Of a DNA stretch of 64,000 nt, positions 52,951 to 61,408 are shown piece after piece. The stretch is from contig JAGYKD010000003.1 of NCBI GenBank assembly GCA_018401695.1, forward strand, positions 186,001 to 250,000, read 5' to 3'. Source of the stretch: Flavobacteriales bacterium (GTDB taxonomy: Bacteria > Bacteroidota > Bacteroidia > CAIKAF01). Every line of letters starts with the position of its first letter. Within the stretch, counting starts at the first letter, position 1. The notes beneath the pieces were generated by a model. It searched no databases, was not told the DNA's origin, and saw only the letters and a list, made by a program, of their open reading frames with translations. A program made the translations under genes and the position numbers.

Positions 52951-53916
52951 TTACGCTTTTCTGCGCACTGCTGTTTCTGCTGCAGCTACAATTTGAGGTA
53001 CATCTAGTCCGTACTTTTTAAGCAAGTCGGCGGGTTTGCCACTTTCACCAAAGGTATCCTGGACAGCAACAAACTCTTGGGGGCAAGGCTTTCTAATGGC
53101 CAAGGTTTGAGCAATGGTTTCTCCCAATCCGCCGTATCTGTTGTGTTCCTCCACACTTACCACAGCGCCTGTTTTTTCTAGGGAGCGAAGAAGCCCTTCC
53201 TCATCTAAAGGTTTAATGGTGTGTATGTTAAGCACTTCAGCGGCAATGCCTCGTTCACGTAATACTTCAGCGGCTTCCAAACTTTTCCAAACCATGTGTC
53301 CGCAGGCGGCAAGGGTAATGTCGGAACCTTCAACCAAGCGCTGGATTTTTCCCAGCTCAAAGGGTACAGATTCGGGAATAAAAACCGGCCATTTTGGGCG
53401 TCCAAAACGCAAATAAACCGGGCCTTCATGTTGGGCTATGGCCAAGGTTGCTTGTTTGGTTTGTTCAAAATCAGCGGGAACAACAACGGTCATGCCGGGC
53501 AGCATGCGCATCATGCCAATATCTTCTAATATTTGGTGGGTTGCGCCATCCTCTCCCAACGTCAGGCCGGCATGCGAGGCACATATTTTTACATTTTTAC
53601 CGCTGTAGGCAATGGATTGACGAATTTGGTCGTAGACTCTACCGGTAGAGAAATTGGCAAAAGTACCGGTGAACGGAATATAACCGCCAATGGTAAGTCC
53701 TGCCGCCATGCCCATCATATTTGCTTCGGCAATACCTACTTGAAAAAAGCGATCGGGGAAAGCTTTGGCAAATGCCCCCATTTGCAAAGATCCGGTAAGG
53801 TCAGCGGTTAGGCCAACCACTTTGGGATTGCTTTTTCCTAATTCCAGAAGGGCTTCCCCAAATCCGGACCGGGTATCTTTTTGATCTCTAATTGGAAATT
53901 TATCTAGTATGCTCAT
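52951..53916 (-). CDS. Transketolase, C-terminal subunit
   Basis: 321 residues holding the pyrimidine-binding and C-terminal domains of transketolase: FFQVGIAEANMMGMAAGL, ICASHAGLTLGEDGATHQ, LEDIGMMRMLPGMTVVVPAD and ITLAACGHMVW. It pairs with the N-terminal subunit, whose stop lies 2 nt upstream. Split transketolases are common in Bacteroidota. Acts in the non-oxidative pentose phosphate pathway. A DXS-like role is unlikely because the N-terminal half matches transketolase. Confidence 0.92.
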   Translation of the reverse strand: MSILDKFPIRDQKDTRSGFGEALLELGKSNPKVVGLTADLTGSLQMGAFAKAFPDRFFQVGIAEANMMGMAAGLTIGGYIPFTGTFANFSTGRVYDQIRQSIAYSGKNVKICASHAGLTLGEDGATHQILEDIGMMRMLPGMTVVVPADFEQTKQATLAIAQHEGPVYLRFGRPKWPVFIPESVPFELGKIQRLVEGSDITLAACGHMVWKSLEAAEVLRERGIAAEVLNIHTIKPLDEEGLLRSLEKTGAVVSVEEHNRYGGLGETIAQTLAIRKPCPQEFVAVQDTFGESGKPADLLKKYGLDVPQIVAAAETAVRRKA

Positions 53917-53918
53917 GT

Positions 53919-54773
53919 TCAGTAATCTCCCAAGGTTTCAGGGTTTTGTTCCAAAGCGGAGGCCAATTGTTCGTCGTTAGGAGCTTTGCCATGCCAAGCA
54001 TGGCTTCCCATCATAAAATCTACGCCATGGCCCATTTCGGTTTTCATTAAAATCACTACCGGTTTTTCTTTCCCGGTTAAATTTTTGGCTGTAGATAAGG
54101 TTTGGTCCACATCGGGCACTGAATTTCCGTTTTCTAAGACCAAAACTTCCCAACCGAAAGCTTTCCATTTAGCTTCCAAATCGCCTGGATCGCAAACTTC
54201 TTGTGTAGAACCGTCGATTTGTTGTCCGTTCCAATCCACCACGGCCACTAAGTTGTTAATTTTCTTTGCGGCAGCATACATGGCAGCTTCCCAAACTTGT
54301 CCTTCTTGCAATTCGCCATCGCCCATAAGACAAAACACCAACTGAGGATCTTGGTTCAGCTTTTTGGCTTGTGCAGCACCAATGGCCGCCGACAGACCTT
54401 GGCCCAAAGAGCCGGAGGCAATGCGGATACCCGGTAAATGTTCTGCGGTAGCAGGGTGTCCTTGAAGTCTGGAATTGATTTGACGGAAAGTGGCCAATTC
54501 ACTTTCTTCGAAATACCCTTTACGCGCCAAAACCGAATACCAAACGGGGGAAATATGGCCGTTGGAAAGAAAGAAGAGATCTTCACCAATGCCGTTCATT
54601 TCAAAGACCGGGGCTTTGGTAGTCATGTGTTTAAAATACAAAGTGGCCAAAAACTCGGTACATCCCAAGGAGCCTCCGGGGTGTCCGGAGCTGCAGGCAT
54701 GCACCATGCGCACAATATCGCGGCGTATTTGAGTGACCAACCGTTGGAGGTCGGTTTGAGTGTAGCTTTCCAT
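53919..54773 (-). CDS. Transketolase, N-terminal subunit
   Basis: 284 residues forming the pyrophosphate-binding domain that carries thiamine diphosphate and magnesium: CSSGHPGGSLGCTEFLATLYF, LSNGHISPVWYSVLA, GSLGQGLSAAIGAA and MGDGELQEGQVWEAAMYAA with a downstream Asn. It is useless without the C-terminal subunit encoded next. A TACCTTTG box lies 5 nt before the ATG. Confidence 0.93.
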   Translation of the reverse strand: MESYTQTDLQRLVTQIRRDIVRMVHACSSGHPGGSLGCTEFLATLYFKHMTTKAPVFEMNGIGEDLFFLSNGHISPVWYSVLARKGYFEESELATFRQINSRLQGHPATAEHLPGIRIASGSLGQGLSAAIGAAQAKKLNQDPQLVFCLMGDGELQEGQVWEAAMYAAAKKINNLVAVVDWNGQQIDGSTQEVCDPGDLEAKWKAFGWEVLVLENGNSVPDVDQTLSTAKNLTGKEKPVVILMKTEMGHGVDFMMGSHAWHGKAPNDEQLASALEQNPETLGDY

Positions 54774-54778
54774 GGCGC

Positions 54779-54786
54779 CAAAGGTA
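54779..54786 (-). promoter_or_regulatory. Transketolase promoter -7 box (TACCTTTG)
   Basis: Minus-strand TACCTTTG, then GCGCC, then ATG at 54773. Another predicted leaderless start. Confidence 0.5.
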
Positions 54787-54948
54787 CGTATTGGGCTGGG
54801 ATTTGGTTTTTCCTTTTGGCCATTTCCCTAAGCATTCTTTCGTCTTTTTAGGGTAGCTATAGACTTTTTGCTCATGGAAAGTGGAAATTAAACGCCAATT
54901 ACAAGGGGCGAAAAAGACCAAACCTATGGTTGGCGCTAAAAAATGCAG

Positions 54949-54956
54949 TAAATTGA
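54949..54956 (+). promoter_or_regulatory. SixA-like gene promoter-like box (TAAATTGA)
   Basis: TAAATTGA, then GGGA, then GTG at 54961. Variant of TAnnTTTG with the same 4-nt spacing. Confidence 0.3.
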
Positions 54957-54960
54957 GGGA

Positions 54961-55458
54961 GTGAAAACGTTGATTTTAGTTAGACATGCTAAATCTTCAT
55001 GGAGTCAGGCGGGAGTTTCTGATCATGAAAGGGCATTAAATGCACGAGGTAAGCGAGATGCACCTGCGATGGGACGCTGGTTGTTGGGTAGTGGTTGGTT
55101 GCCGGATATTTGGATTAGCTCGGATGCTCGGAGGGCAAAGGATACGGCTTTTGCCATGATGCATGCCGCTGAGCAGACTCATTTGAAATTGACCTTAGTT
55201 CCCGCCTTATATCATGCTTCGCAGGAAATGCTGCTACAACATATACAAGATCTATCTTCCGGTGCCGAACGTGTGCTTATGGTAGGACACAATCCCGGCT
55301 TAACCTATGTAAATCGAAGTTTGGGTTTTAAAAGTTTGGATAATTTGCCGACCTGCGGATTAGTGATATGGCAAGCAACGCATTGGTCGGTTTTAGCCGC
55401 AGGTAAAGCCAGGTATGTAACGCATCAATTTCCACGGATGTTGCATTTGAAAGGATAA
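54961..55458 (+). CDS. SixA-like histidine phosphatase family protein
   Basis: 165 residues of the branch-2 histidine-phosphatase fold. The phosphohistidine motif is LVRHAKSSW (Arg8, His9), and the second histidine lies in MVGHNPGLTYV. The GTG start at 54961 is the only sensible one. SixA in E. coli dephosphorylates a histidine phosphotransfer domain, but most relatives have unknown substrates. Monocistronic, followed by a GC-rich element. Confidence 0.85.
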   Translation: MKTLILVRHAKSSWSQAGVSDHERALNARGKRDAPAMGRWLLGSGWLPDIWISSDARRAKDTAFAMMHAAEQTHLKLTLVPALYHASQEMLLQHIQDLSSGAERVLMVGHNPGLTYVNRSLGFKSLDNLPTCGLVIWQATHWSVLAAGKARYVTHQFPRMLHLKG

Positions 55459-55482
55459 TTGGGGCAGGGATGGAGGCGGTAC

Positions 55483-55579
55483 CCCGGCGAAGTCCAAGCC
55501 ACGGGCGGCCGCGGCTTTGGGGCGGAGCGTCTGCAAGCCCCCAAAGCCGGGTTGCCGCCCGAGGCTTGGACAAGCCGGG
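55483..55579. repeat. GC-rich hairpin intergenic element
   Basis: CCCGGCGAAGTCCAAGCC then ACGGGCGGC (55483-55509) pairs with GCCGCCCGAGGCTTGGAC then AAGCCGGG (55554-55579). An inner GCGGCTTTGGGG/CCCCAAAGCCGG stem prolongs it. This is the longest and most GC-rich of the class. It lies between the SixA-like gene and ksgA. Confidence 0.65.
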
Positions 55580-55639
55580 TAAAGCCAACAGCCCGGTTTA
55601 GCCCCCAAACCTCAAAAAACCAATAAGAAGTCAATTATC

Positions 55640-55647
55640 TATTTTTA
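55640..55647 (+). promoter_or_regulatory. ksgA promoter-like box (TATTTTTA)
   Basis: TATTTTTA, then GGCC, then ATG at 55652. Last base differs from the consensus; same 4-nt spacing. Confidence 0.35.
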
Positions 55648-55651
55648 GGCC

Positions 55652-56425
55652 ATGCAATACAGGCACAAAAAGCAGTTTGGTCAACATTTCCTGCGCGATG
55701 AATCCGCATTGGAAGCTATTGTTCAGGCCTTAAAGGCATATTGGCCCGCAGGGCCTGTTTGGGAAATTGGCCCCGGGCAGGGTGTATTGACCCAAAAATT
55801 GCTTCAGCACAAGGCTTGGGAATTGTATTTGACCGAAATAGACAGGGATTTGCAAGCTTGGTTGCGCCAAAATATTTCTTTGCCCGAGGAACGATGGTTG
55901 GATGGCGACTTTTTGCGTGTGGCAAAGCCGGTAGAGGGTGCTATGGCACTTACCGGAAATTTTCCCTATCAGATTTCTACGGAAATACTTTTTCGCTTGT
56001 TGGATGAATATCCAAATATACCGGTTATGGTAGGAATGTTTCAGCGTGAAGTAGCGCAGCGGGTAGCGGCCAAGGAGGGCTCAAAAACCTATGGGGTGAC
56101 CAGCGTATTGTTGCAAGCCTTTTTTGAGATGGAGTATTTGTTTGAATTGCCTCCGGAGGCTTTTGATCCGCCCCCGCAAGTGCATTCTGCGGTGATACGG
56201 CTACGTGCAAAACCGGAGGAAGCGGTGGCAGATTTGCCCTTGAAGCAGTTCAGGACCTTGGTAAAAACGGCTTTTGGTCAACGAAGAAAAACTTTGAAAA
56301 ACGCCTTGTCGGGTCTACATTTGTCGGAAGGGGTGCTGCCGGATGCGTGGAAAGGAAAGCGTGCGGAGCAATTGCCCGTTGAGGCCTTTGAGACCATGGC
56401 CCGAAGCTGGAAGGAAAACCTTTAA
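55652..56425 (+). CDS. ksgA: 16S rRNA dimethyladenosine transferase
   Basis: SAM-dependent enzyme (RsmA) that dimethylates two adjacent adenosines in the 3' hairpin of 16S rRNA. 257 residues. KKQFGQHFLRDE is the N-terminal hallmark, WEIGPGQGVLT the SAM loop and NFPYQISTEI the NLPY-type catalytic motif, with Phe in place of Leu. FDPPPQVHSAVIRL and AFGQRRKTLKNALSG lie in the C-terminal domain. Complete. 11 bp upstream of mgtE. Confidence 0.95.
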   Translation: MQYRHKKQFGQHFLRDESALEAIVQALKAYWPAGPVWEIGPGQGVLTQKLLQHKAWELYLTEIDRDLQAWLRQNISLPEERWLDGDFLRVAKPVEGAMALTGNFPYQISTEILFRLLDEYPNIPVMVGMFQREVAQRVAAKEGSKTYGVTSVLLQAFFEMEYLFELPPEAFDPPPQVHSAVIRLRAKPEEAVADLPLKQFRTLVKTAFGQRRKTLKNALSGLHLSEGVLPDAWKGKRAEQLPVEAFETMARSWKENL

Positions 56426-56436
56426 AATCCTGAGGG

Positions 56437-57792
56437 ATGGAATTAAGCCATGAGCTGTTTGTAGAATTGCGTCAGGCCTTGCGCGCAGAAGCGCAAGATG
56501 AGGTGTTGCGGCTGTTGGAAGATTGGCATCCCACGGATTTGGCGCAGATTTTCCATGACCTGAGCGTTGAGGAAGCTGACTTTTTGTATACGGTTTTGGA
56601 CCCAGACCTGGCGGCAGAAATTCTTACAGAGCTGGATGAACAGGATAGAGAGCGGTTTTTGTCGAGGCGGACAGCACGAGATATTGCCGAGAAGTTTGTA
56701 GAGAATCTGGATTCGGACGATGCGGCAGACATACTTTCGGAGTTGCCGGAGGAGCGGCAGCGGGAGATTTTGGCAGAAATCAACGATCCTGATGTGGCCA
56801 GCGATATTGTGGATTTGCTGCAATACGACGAATATTCGGCGGGAGGGCTCATGGCCAAAGAGATGGTGCGGATTCGGGAGGATTGGAGCCGCGACCGCAT
56901 CATACAAGAAATCCGAGAGCAGGCCAGTGAAATTGAAAATGTGTATTCGGTTTATGTAGTAGACGACCAGAACCGTTTAAAAGGGCTTATGCCTCTAAAG
57001 CGGCTTTTGATAGAACCGGACCATGTGCCTTTGCATCATATTTACATCGACAAGGTAGTGTATGTAGATGTGCATACCCCGAGAGAAAAGGTAGCTCAAA
57101 CCATGCAGAAATACGACTTGGTCGCCATGCCTGTAGTGGACCAGTTGGGGCGCCTGGTGGGGCGAATTACCATTGATGATGTGGTGGATGTAATGCAAGA
57201 AGAAGCCGGGAAGGACTACCAATTGCTATCGGGACTTAGTGAGGATGTGGAATCCGACGACCATATTTGGCCTTTGACCCGGGCAAGGATTCCCTGGTTG
57301 CTGGTAGGACTTATGGGCGGCATTTTGGGCGCCAATGTAATTAGCCAATACGAAGATCAAATACAAATACACCCGGAAATGGCCTATTTTATTCCCTTGA
57401 TTGCGGCCATGGGAGGCAACGCAGGGGTACAAAGTTCCGCCATTATTGTGCAGGGTTTGGCCAACAATAGCTTAAGAAAGGGGGCCGCCTTGAATAAGTT
57501 TTTGAAAGAGCTGGCGGTAGGTTTGTTGAACGGTTTGGTTTGTGCTTTGGTGGTTTTGGCCTACCATTTATTGTTTAGCAATGAGCTGCCTCTAGCCTTA
57601 ACGGTGGGCTCTTCTTTGCTTACGGTGATTGTGACCGCTAGTGTTATGGGTACCTTTATTCCACTTACCCTCCATAAGTTTGGGGTTGATCCGGCCCTTG
57701 CTACAGGGCCGTTCATTACTACCCTGAACGATATTTTGGGCATATTCATTTACTTCCTAACGGGAAGAATTATGTATGCCTATTTGTTGTGA
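56437..57792 (+). CDS. mgtE: Magnesium transporter MgtE
   Basis: 451 residues. N-terminal superhelical MgtE_N domain (about 1-130, with ILTELDEQDRERFL and ILSELPEERQREIL repeats), a CBS pair (about 135-255) that senses magnesium, a connecting helix, and five membrane helices from about 285 with AAMGGNAGVQSSAIIVQGLA and the pore residues near PALATGPFITTLNDI. Complete. Cotranscribed with ksgA. Convergent with the Gfo/Idh gene, whose stop is 12 bp away. Confidence 0.94.
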   Translation: MELSHELFVELRQALRAEAQDEVLRLLEDWHPTDLAQIFHDLSVEEADFLYTVLDPDLAAEILTELDEQDRERFLSRRTARDIAEKFVENLDSDDAADILSELPEERQREILAEINDPDVASDIVDLLQYDEYSAGGLMAKEMVRIREDWSRDRIIQEIREQASEIENVYSVYVVDDQNRLKGLMPLKRLLIEPDHVPLHHIYIDKVVYVDVHTPREKVAQTMQKYDLVAMPVVDQLGRLVGRITIDDVVDVMQEEAGKDYQLLSGLSEDVESDDHIWPLTRARIPWLLVGLMGGILGANVISQYEDQIQIHPEMAYFIPLIAAMGGNAGVQSSAIIVQGLANNSLRKGAALNKFLKELAVGLLNGLVCALVVLAYHLLFSNELPLALTVGSSLLTVIVTASVMGTFIPLTLHKFGVDPALATGPFITTLNDILGIFIYFLTGRIMYAYLL

Positions 57793-57804
57793 TACCAACT
57801 AGCT

Positions 57805-58812
57805 TTATTGCTTTAAAGCGTAGATTCGTTCGATGATATCGACCACTTTTAGACCTTCCAACGCATTGGTTGTGGCTATGTTGCGTCCTTCAAGGGTATC
57901 GATTACGTTTTCGATTACGAAATGATGATTGGCAGCACTTCCTTTGTATCCACCGTAATCGTTGGGGGGATTTGAGGGAGGAAGTTCGGGCATGCTATAC
58001 TTATCAATATGGCAGTATTCTACACGATCCATGTATTGCCCGCCCACTTTTACAGTGCCTTTAGAACCTATAATGGTTATGGAGCTTTCCATATTGGTGT
58101 CCCAGATGGAAGTAGAATAGTTGAGTGAGCCGAGTCCACCTTTGAGGAACTTAAAATTAACCAATCCACTGTCTTCGAAATCGGTAGCGTTATGGTGGTT
58201 AAAATCTGCAAAGCGTGCAGAAATGTCGGTAATGTCTCCAAAAAGCCAGAACATGATGTCAATAAAGTGGCTGAATTGGGTAAATAAAGTACCTCCATCC
58301 AGTTGCAACTTGCCCTTCCAGCCTTCTTTTTTATAGTACCGTTCATCGCGGTTCCAGTAGCAATTGATGTGCACCATGAATATTTCTCCGAGACGTCCTT
58401 CCTCCATAAGGCTTTTAAGCCATTGGGAGGGGGGACTGTATCGGTTTTGCATAACGCAAAACACCAAGCGGGAGGACTGCAAGGACTGGTAAAGTACTTC
58501 CTCACAGGAGGCCTTACTGAGTCCCATAGGTTTTTCGCAAACTACATGGAATCCATGTTTTAAGGCCATAAGCGATTGCTGGGCATGGAAACCGTTAGGA
58601 GTACACACGTTAATTACATCGGCCTTTAAGCCTGAAGCATAAAAGGCCTCTGCGTTTTCAAAAAAAGGAACTCCAAATTCAGATTCGAGGCTTAGCTTTA
58701 GAGCAGCATCGGTGTCGATAAGTGCCACCAACTCAGAAGCGGGATTATTTTTAATCATGTGCGCATGGCGTTTGCCAATATGGCCGGCGCCGAGGACAAC
58801 AAAACGAGTCAT
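57805..58812 (-). CDS. Gfo/Idh/MocA family oxidoreductase
   Basis: 335 residues. The N-terminal Rossmann domain begins FVVLGAGHIGKRHAHMI, and the catalytic lysine is in HVVCEKPMG (EKP motif). The C-terminal alpha/beta domain has LDGGTLFTQFSHFIDIMFWLFG, which includes the conserved GG..HDID-like helix. NAD(P)-dependent sugar or UDP-sugar dehydrogenation is likely; members of this type often serve surface polysaccharide synthesis, but no glycan genes are adjacent. Followed upstream by the glucosaminidase gene at 56 bp. Confidence 0.88.
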   Translation of the reverse strand: MTRFVVLGAGHIGKRHAHMIKNNPASELVALIDTDAALKLSLESEFGVPFFENAEAFYASGLKADVINVCTPNGFHAQQSLMALKHGFHVVCEKPMGLSKASCEEVLYQSLQSSRLVFCVMQNRYSPPSQWLKSLMEEGRLGEIFMVHINCYWNRDERYYKKEGWKGKLQLDGGTLFTQFSHFIDIMFWLFGDITDISARFADFNHHNATDFEDSGLVNFKFLKGGLGSLNYSTSIWDTNMESSITIIGSKGTVKVGGQYMDRVEYCHIDKYSMPELPPSNPPNDYGGYKGSAANHHFVIENVIDTLEGRNIATTNALEGLKVVDIIERIYALKQ

Positions 58813-58868
58813 AAAACCAAATTATGGCCTCAAAACTAAGGATAATTATGTGCTCTTGGTTGCCTGCT

Positions 58869-59615
58869 TTAGGCTTTAGCCAAAAAGCTTTCCATGTCTA
58901 GGGGCAAATACCGACGAATAACCAAGCGCAGTTTGGCTGTGTAACGTTCTCTGCGTTCGGACCAGCGCAATAGCCCTTGGGTAAGTTGGCAAGGGTCCAG
59001 CGATTTACCTTGGTGACGGTAATTGAACCGCATGTTTCGGAAATCTTTGTAGGCCCAGTGCGTATTGATGGTAAGTGCATAGTCCTTAATGCCCTCGTGC
59101 ATGTTATTGTACGACTTTAAATAGTAGTGGGTTGATCCACTAGAAGTTACCAAGGGATTTCCGGTTTGGCTCCTACTCGTAAGTCCAAAGAAATTAAAGG
59201 TGCTACGGGCCGCTCCGCTTTTGCCCCAGCCGGACTCCAAAATGGCTTGGGCAAGCACAATTTCTTCGGGGATTTCGTCCACCTTGTGCGCTAAATTCTG
59301 AATGCGCCACCAAATTTGAGCTTTAATATGGCCGGTTTTTGGGGTATAGGTAGGCTCATCGTATTTTTTGGCAATGCTCCACAATTGTTTGTAGGCATGC
59401 ATGGGCAACCAACCTTTAATAGCGATATGTGCTCTCCAGTAACGGATGGTTTGGCGTTCCCGTCGAATTTCGTAATTCACTTTTCGTACTTCCGGCAAAA
59501 ATTCCCGAATAAAAGCCTCCCCCGTTTTGGTTAAACGAGCAGCATTTACTTCTCTTGTTGGGAAAATTTGTAGGGTAATAAATGTGAAAAAAACTAAAAA
59601 CCAGCTTTTTATCAT
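58869..59615 (-). CDS. Secreted glucosaminidase-domain protein (Bax/FlgJ type)
   Basis: 248 residues with a signal peptide (SWFLVFFTFITLQIFPTREVNA). A GH73-like glucosaminidase domain from about 85 contains ILAQAILESGWGKSGAA, where the glutamate is the probable acid, and FNFFGLTS, followed by YNNMHEGIKDYALTINTHWAYKDFR. Similar to E. coli Bax. It probably cuts N-acetylglucosaminyl bonds in peptidoglycan. No cell-wall-binding repeats are present. Confidence 0.85.
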   Translation of the reverse strand: MIKSWFLVFFTFITLQIFPTREVNAARLTKTGEAFIREFLPEVRKVNYEIRRERQTIRYWRAHIAIKGWLPMHAYKQLWSIAKKYDEPTYTPKTGHIKAQIWWRIQNLAHKVDEIPEEIVLAQAILESGWGKSGAARSTFNFFGLTSRSQTGNPLVTSSGSTHYYLKSYNNMHEGIKDYALTINTHWAYKDFRNMRFNYRHQGKSLDPCQLTQGLLRWSERRERYTAKLRLVIRRYLPLDMESFLAKA

Positions 59616-59716
59616 GCAACAACTGCCTTGGTTTAAGCGGGGGCAAAGGTGGGGACTTTTTTTTAATTGTGCAAGGGTTTTGACTTTTTTATTATTTAAC
59701 TTGAAAAATAGTCCAG

Positions 59717-59746
59717 TTGAGGTGTGGGTTGTGCTGTGTATCTTTG
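59717..59746 (+). promoter_or_regulatory. Carboxylase beta gene promoter (TTG and TATCTTTG, 19-nt spacing)
   Basis: TTG at 59717-59719 and TATCTTTG at 59739-59746 are 19 nt apart, a complete promoter by the Bacteroidota consensus. The ATG follows 14 nt after the -7 box, so the leader is short, about 8-10 nt. Confidence 0.7.
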
Positions 59747-59760
59747 CTGAAAACTAGCGC

Positions 59761-61389
59761 ATGGATTTGGAATTCAACAAAAACGAAGACCACCTAAAGC
59801 TAAAGGTGGTAGAAATGGAGAAGAAACTGCGCCAAATTTATTTGGGCGGCGGCAAAAAGCGAATTGAAAAACAGCATGCTCAGGGAAAGCTTACCGCAAG
59901 AGAGCGGATAGACTTTCTAAAAGACGATAAGGAACCCTTTTATGAATTGGGGGCATTTGCCGGTGACGATATGTATGCCGAGGAAGGCGGTTGTCCGGCT
60001 GGAGGAGTAGTTATGGGAATTACTCGGGTGAGCGGGAGGCTTTGTCTGGTGGTTGCCAACGATGCCACCGTTAAGGCCGGGGCTTGGTTCCCTATTACCG
60101 CCAAAAAGAACCTTCGGGCGCAAGAAATCTCCATGGAGAATCACTTACCTATCATATACCTGGTAGATAGTGCCGGAGTCTATTTGCCCATGCAAGATGA
60201 AGTGTTTCCCGATAAGGAGCATTTTGGACGGATTTTTAGAAACAACTCCATAATGTCCTCCATGGGAATTACCCAAATTGCTGCGGTGATGGGTTCTTGT
60301 GTTGCGGGAGGGGCCTACCTTCCTATTTTGAGCGATGAGGCCCTAATTGTGGACAAAACTGCTTCCATTTTTTTGGCCGGTTCGTATCTGGTAAAGGCAG
60401 CCATTGGAGAAGAAATTGACAATGAAACCTTAGGAGGAGCCGAAACCCACTGTGAAATTTCCGGCGTTACCGATTACCGCTGCGCCGACGATAAGGATTG
60501 CTTAACACGCATCCGTTTTATTATGGACAAACTTGGAAATAGCCAAGATGCCGGATTTAGCCGGGTGGAGGCAGAAGAACCCAAGCGTCCAATCGCCGAT
60601 GTTTATGGCATTATGCCTACTTCGCGCGACAAACCTTACGAGGTAAAAGAACTTTTGAAATGTCTTTGCGACAATTCGGAATTTCAGGAATACAAAGAGG
60701 CTTACGGCAAAACCATAGTTTGTGCATATGCACGCATTGACGGTTGGGCCGTGGGCATAGTCGCCAACCAACGAAAAATTGTAAAAAGCAAGAAAGGAGA
60801 AATGCAGTTTGGTGGTGTCATATACTCCGACAGTGCAGATAAGGCCGCACGATTCATCATGAATTGCAATCAAAAGAAAATACCATTGGTGTTTTTACAA
60901 GATGTTACCGGCTTTATGGTGGGTAGTCGTTCCGAGCAGGGAGGCATCATTAAAGACGGGGCCAAAATGGTGAATGCGGTGTCGAACTCCGTAGTTCCTA
61001 AAATTACCATTATTACCGGTAACTCCTACGGCGCAGGGAACTATGCCATGTGCGGTAAAGCCTATGACCCACGGTTTATTTATGCGTGGCCAACGGCACA
61101 AATTGCCGTAATGGGTGGAGCCCAAGCGGCCAAAACCCTTTTGCAAATACAAAAAGCAACCGCTAAGGGAAAAGGGCAAGAATACAGCCAAGAAGAAGAG
61201 GACGCCTTACTTAAGAAAATTGGAGATAGATATGCCAAACAAATGACGCCTTACTATGCGGCATCACGCCTTTGGGTAGATGAGGTGATTGATCCAGCGC
61301 AAACCAGAGCTTATATTTCTGTTAGTTTGGAGGCAGCCAATAGGGCACCCATAGAAAAGGCCTTTAACCCGGGAATTTTGCAAACCTAG
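59761..61389 (+). CDS. Acyl-CoA carboxylase beta subunit (methylcrotonyl/propionyl-CoA type)
   Basis: 542-residue carboxyltransferase subunit that moves CO2 from carboxybiotin to an acyl-CoA. Two crotonase-fold halves are visible: GKLTARERIDFL and YLVDSAGVYLPMQDEVFPD, then AAVMGSCVAGGAYLPILSDEA in the first; FLQDVTGFMVGSRSEQGG and ITGNSYGAGNYAMCGKAYDPRF in the second. The wording AGVYLPMQDEVFPD is closest to methylcrotonyl-CoA carboxylase. It needs a biotinylated alpha subunit that is not nearby. Monocistronic by position, with its own promoter; convergent with the SafE gene 19 bp away. Confidence 0.9.
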   Translation: MDLEFNKNEDHLKLKVVEMEKKLRQIYLGGGKKRIEKQHAQGKLTARERIDFLKDDKEPFYELGAFAGDDMYAEEGGCPAGGVVMGITRVSGRLCLVVANDATVKAGAWFPITAKKNLRAQEISMENHLPIIYLVDSAGVYLPMQDEVFPDKEHFGRIFRNNSIMSSMGITQIAAVMGSCVAGGAYLPILSDEALIVDKTASIFLAGSYLVKAAIGEEIDNETLGGAETHCEISGVTDYRCADDKDCLTRIRFIMDKLGNSQDAGFSRVEAEEPKRPIADVYGIMPTSRDKPYEVKELLKCLCDNSEFQEYKEAYGKTIVCAYARIDGWAVGIVANQRKIVKSKKGEMQFGGVIYSDSADKAARFIMNCNQKKIPLVFLQDVTGFMVGSRSEQGGIIKDGAKMVNAVSNSVVPKITIITGNSYGAGNYAMCGKAYDPRFIYAWPTAQIAVMGGAQAAKTLLQIQKATAKGKGQEYSQEEEDALLKKIGDRYAKQMTPYYAASRLWVDEVIDPAQTRAYISVSLEAANRAPIEKAFNPGILQT

Positions 61390-61408
61390 TGGGCAAATTG
61401 GGTCGGGT

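Noticed and set aside
52951-54773. Broken transketolase gene
   Set aside because: Separate N- and C-terminal subunits with clean starts and stops 2 nt apart are a known arrangement in this phylum.
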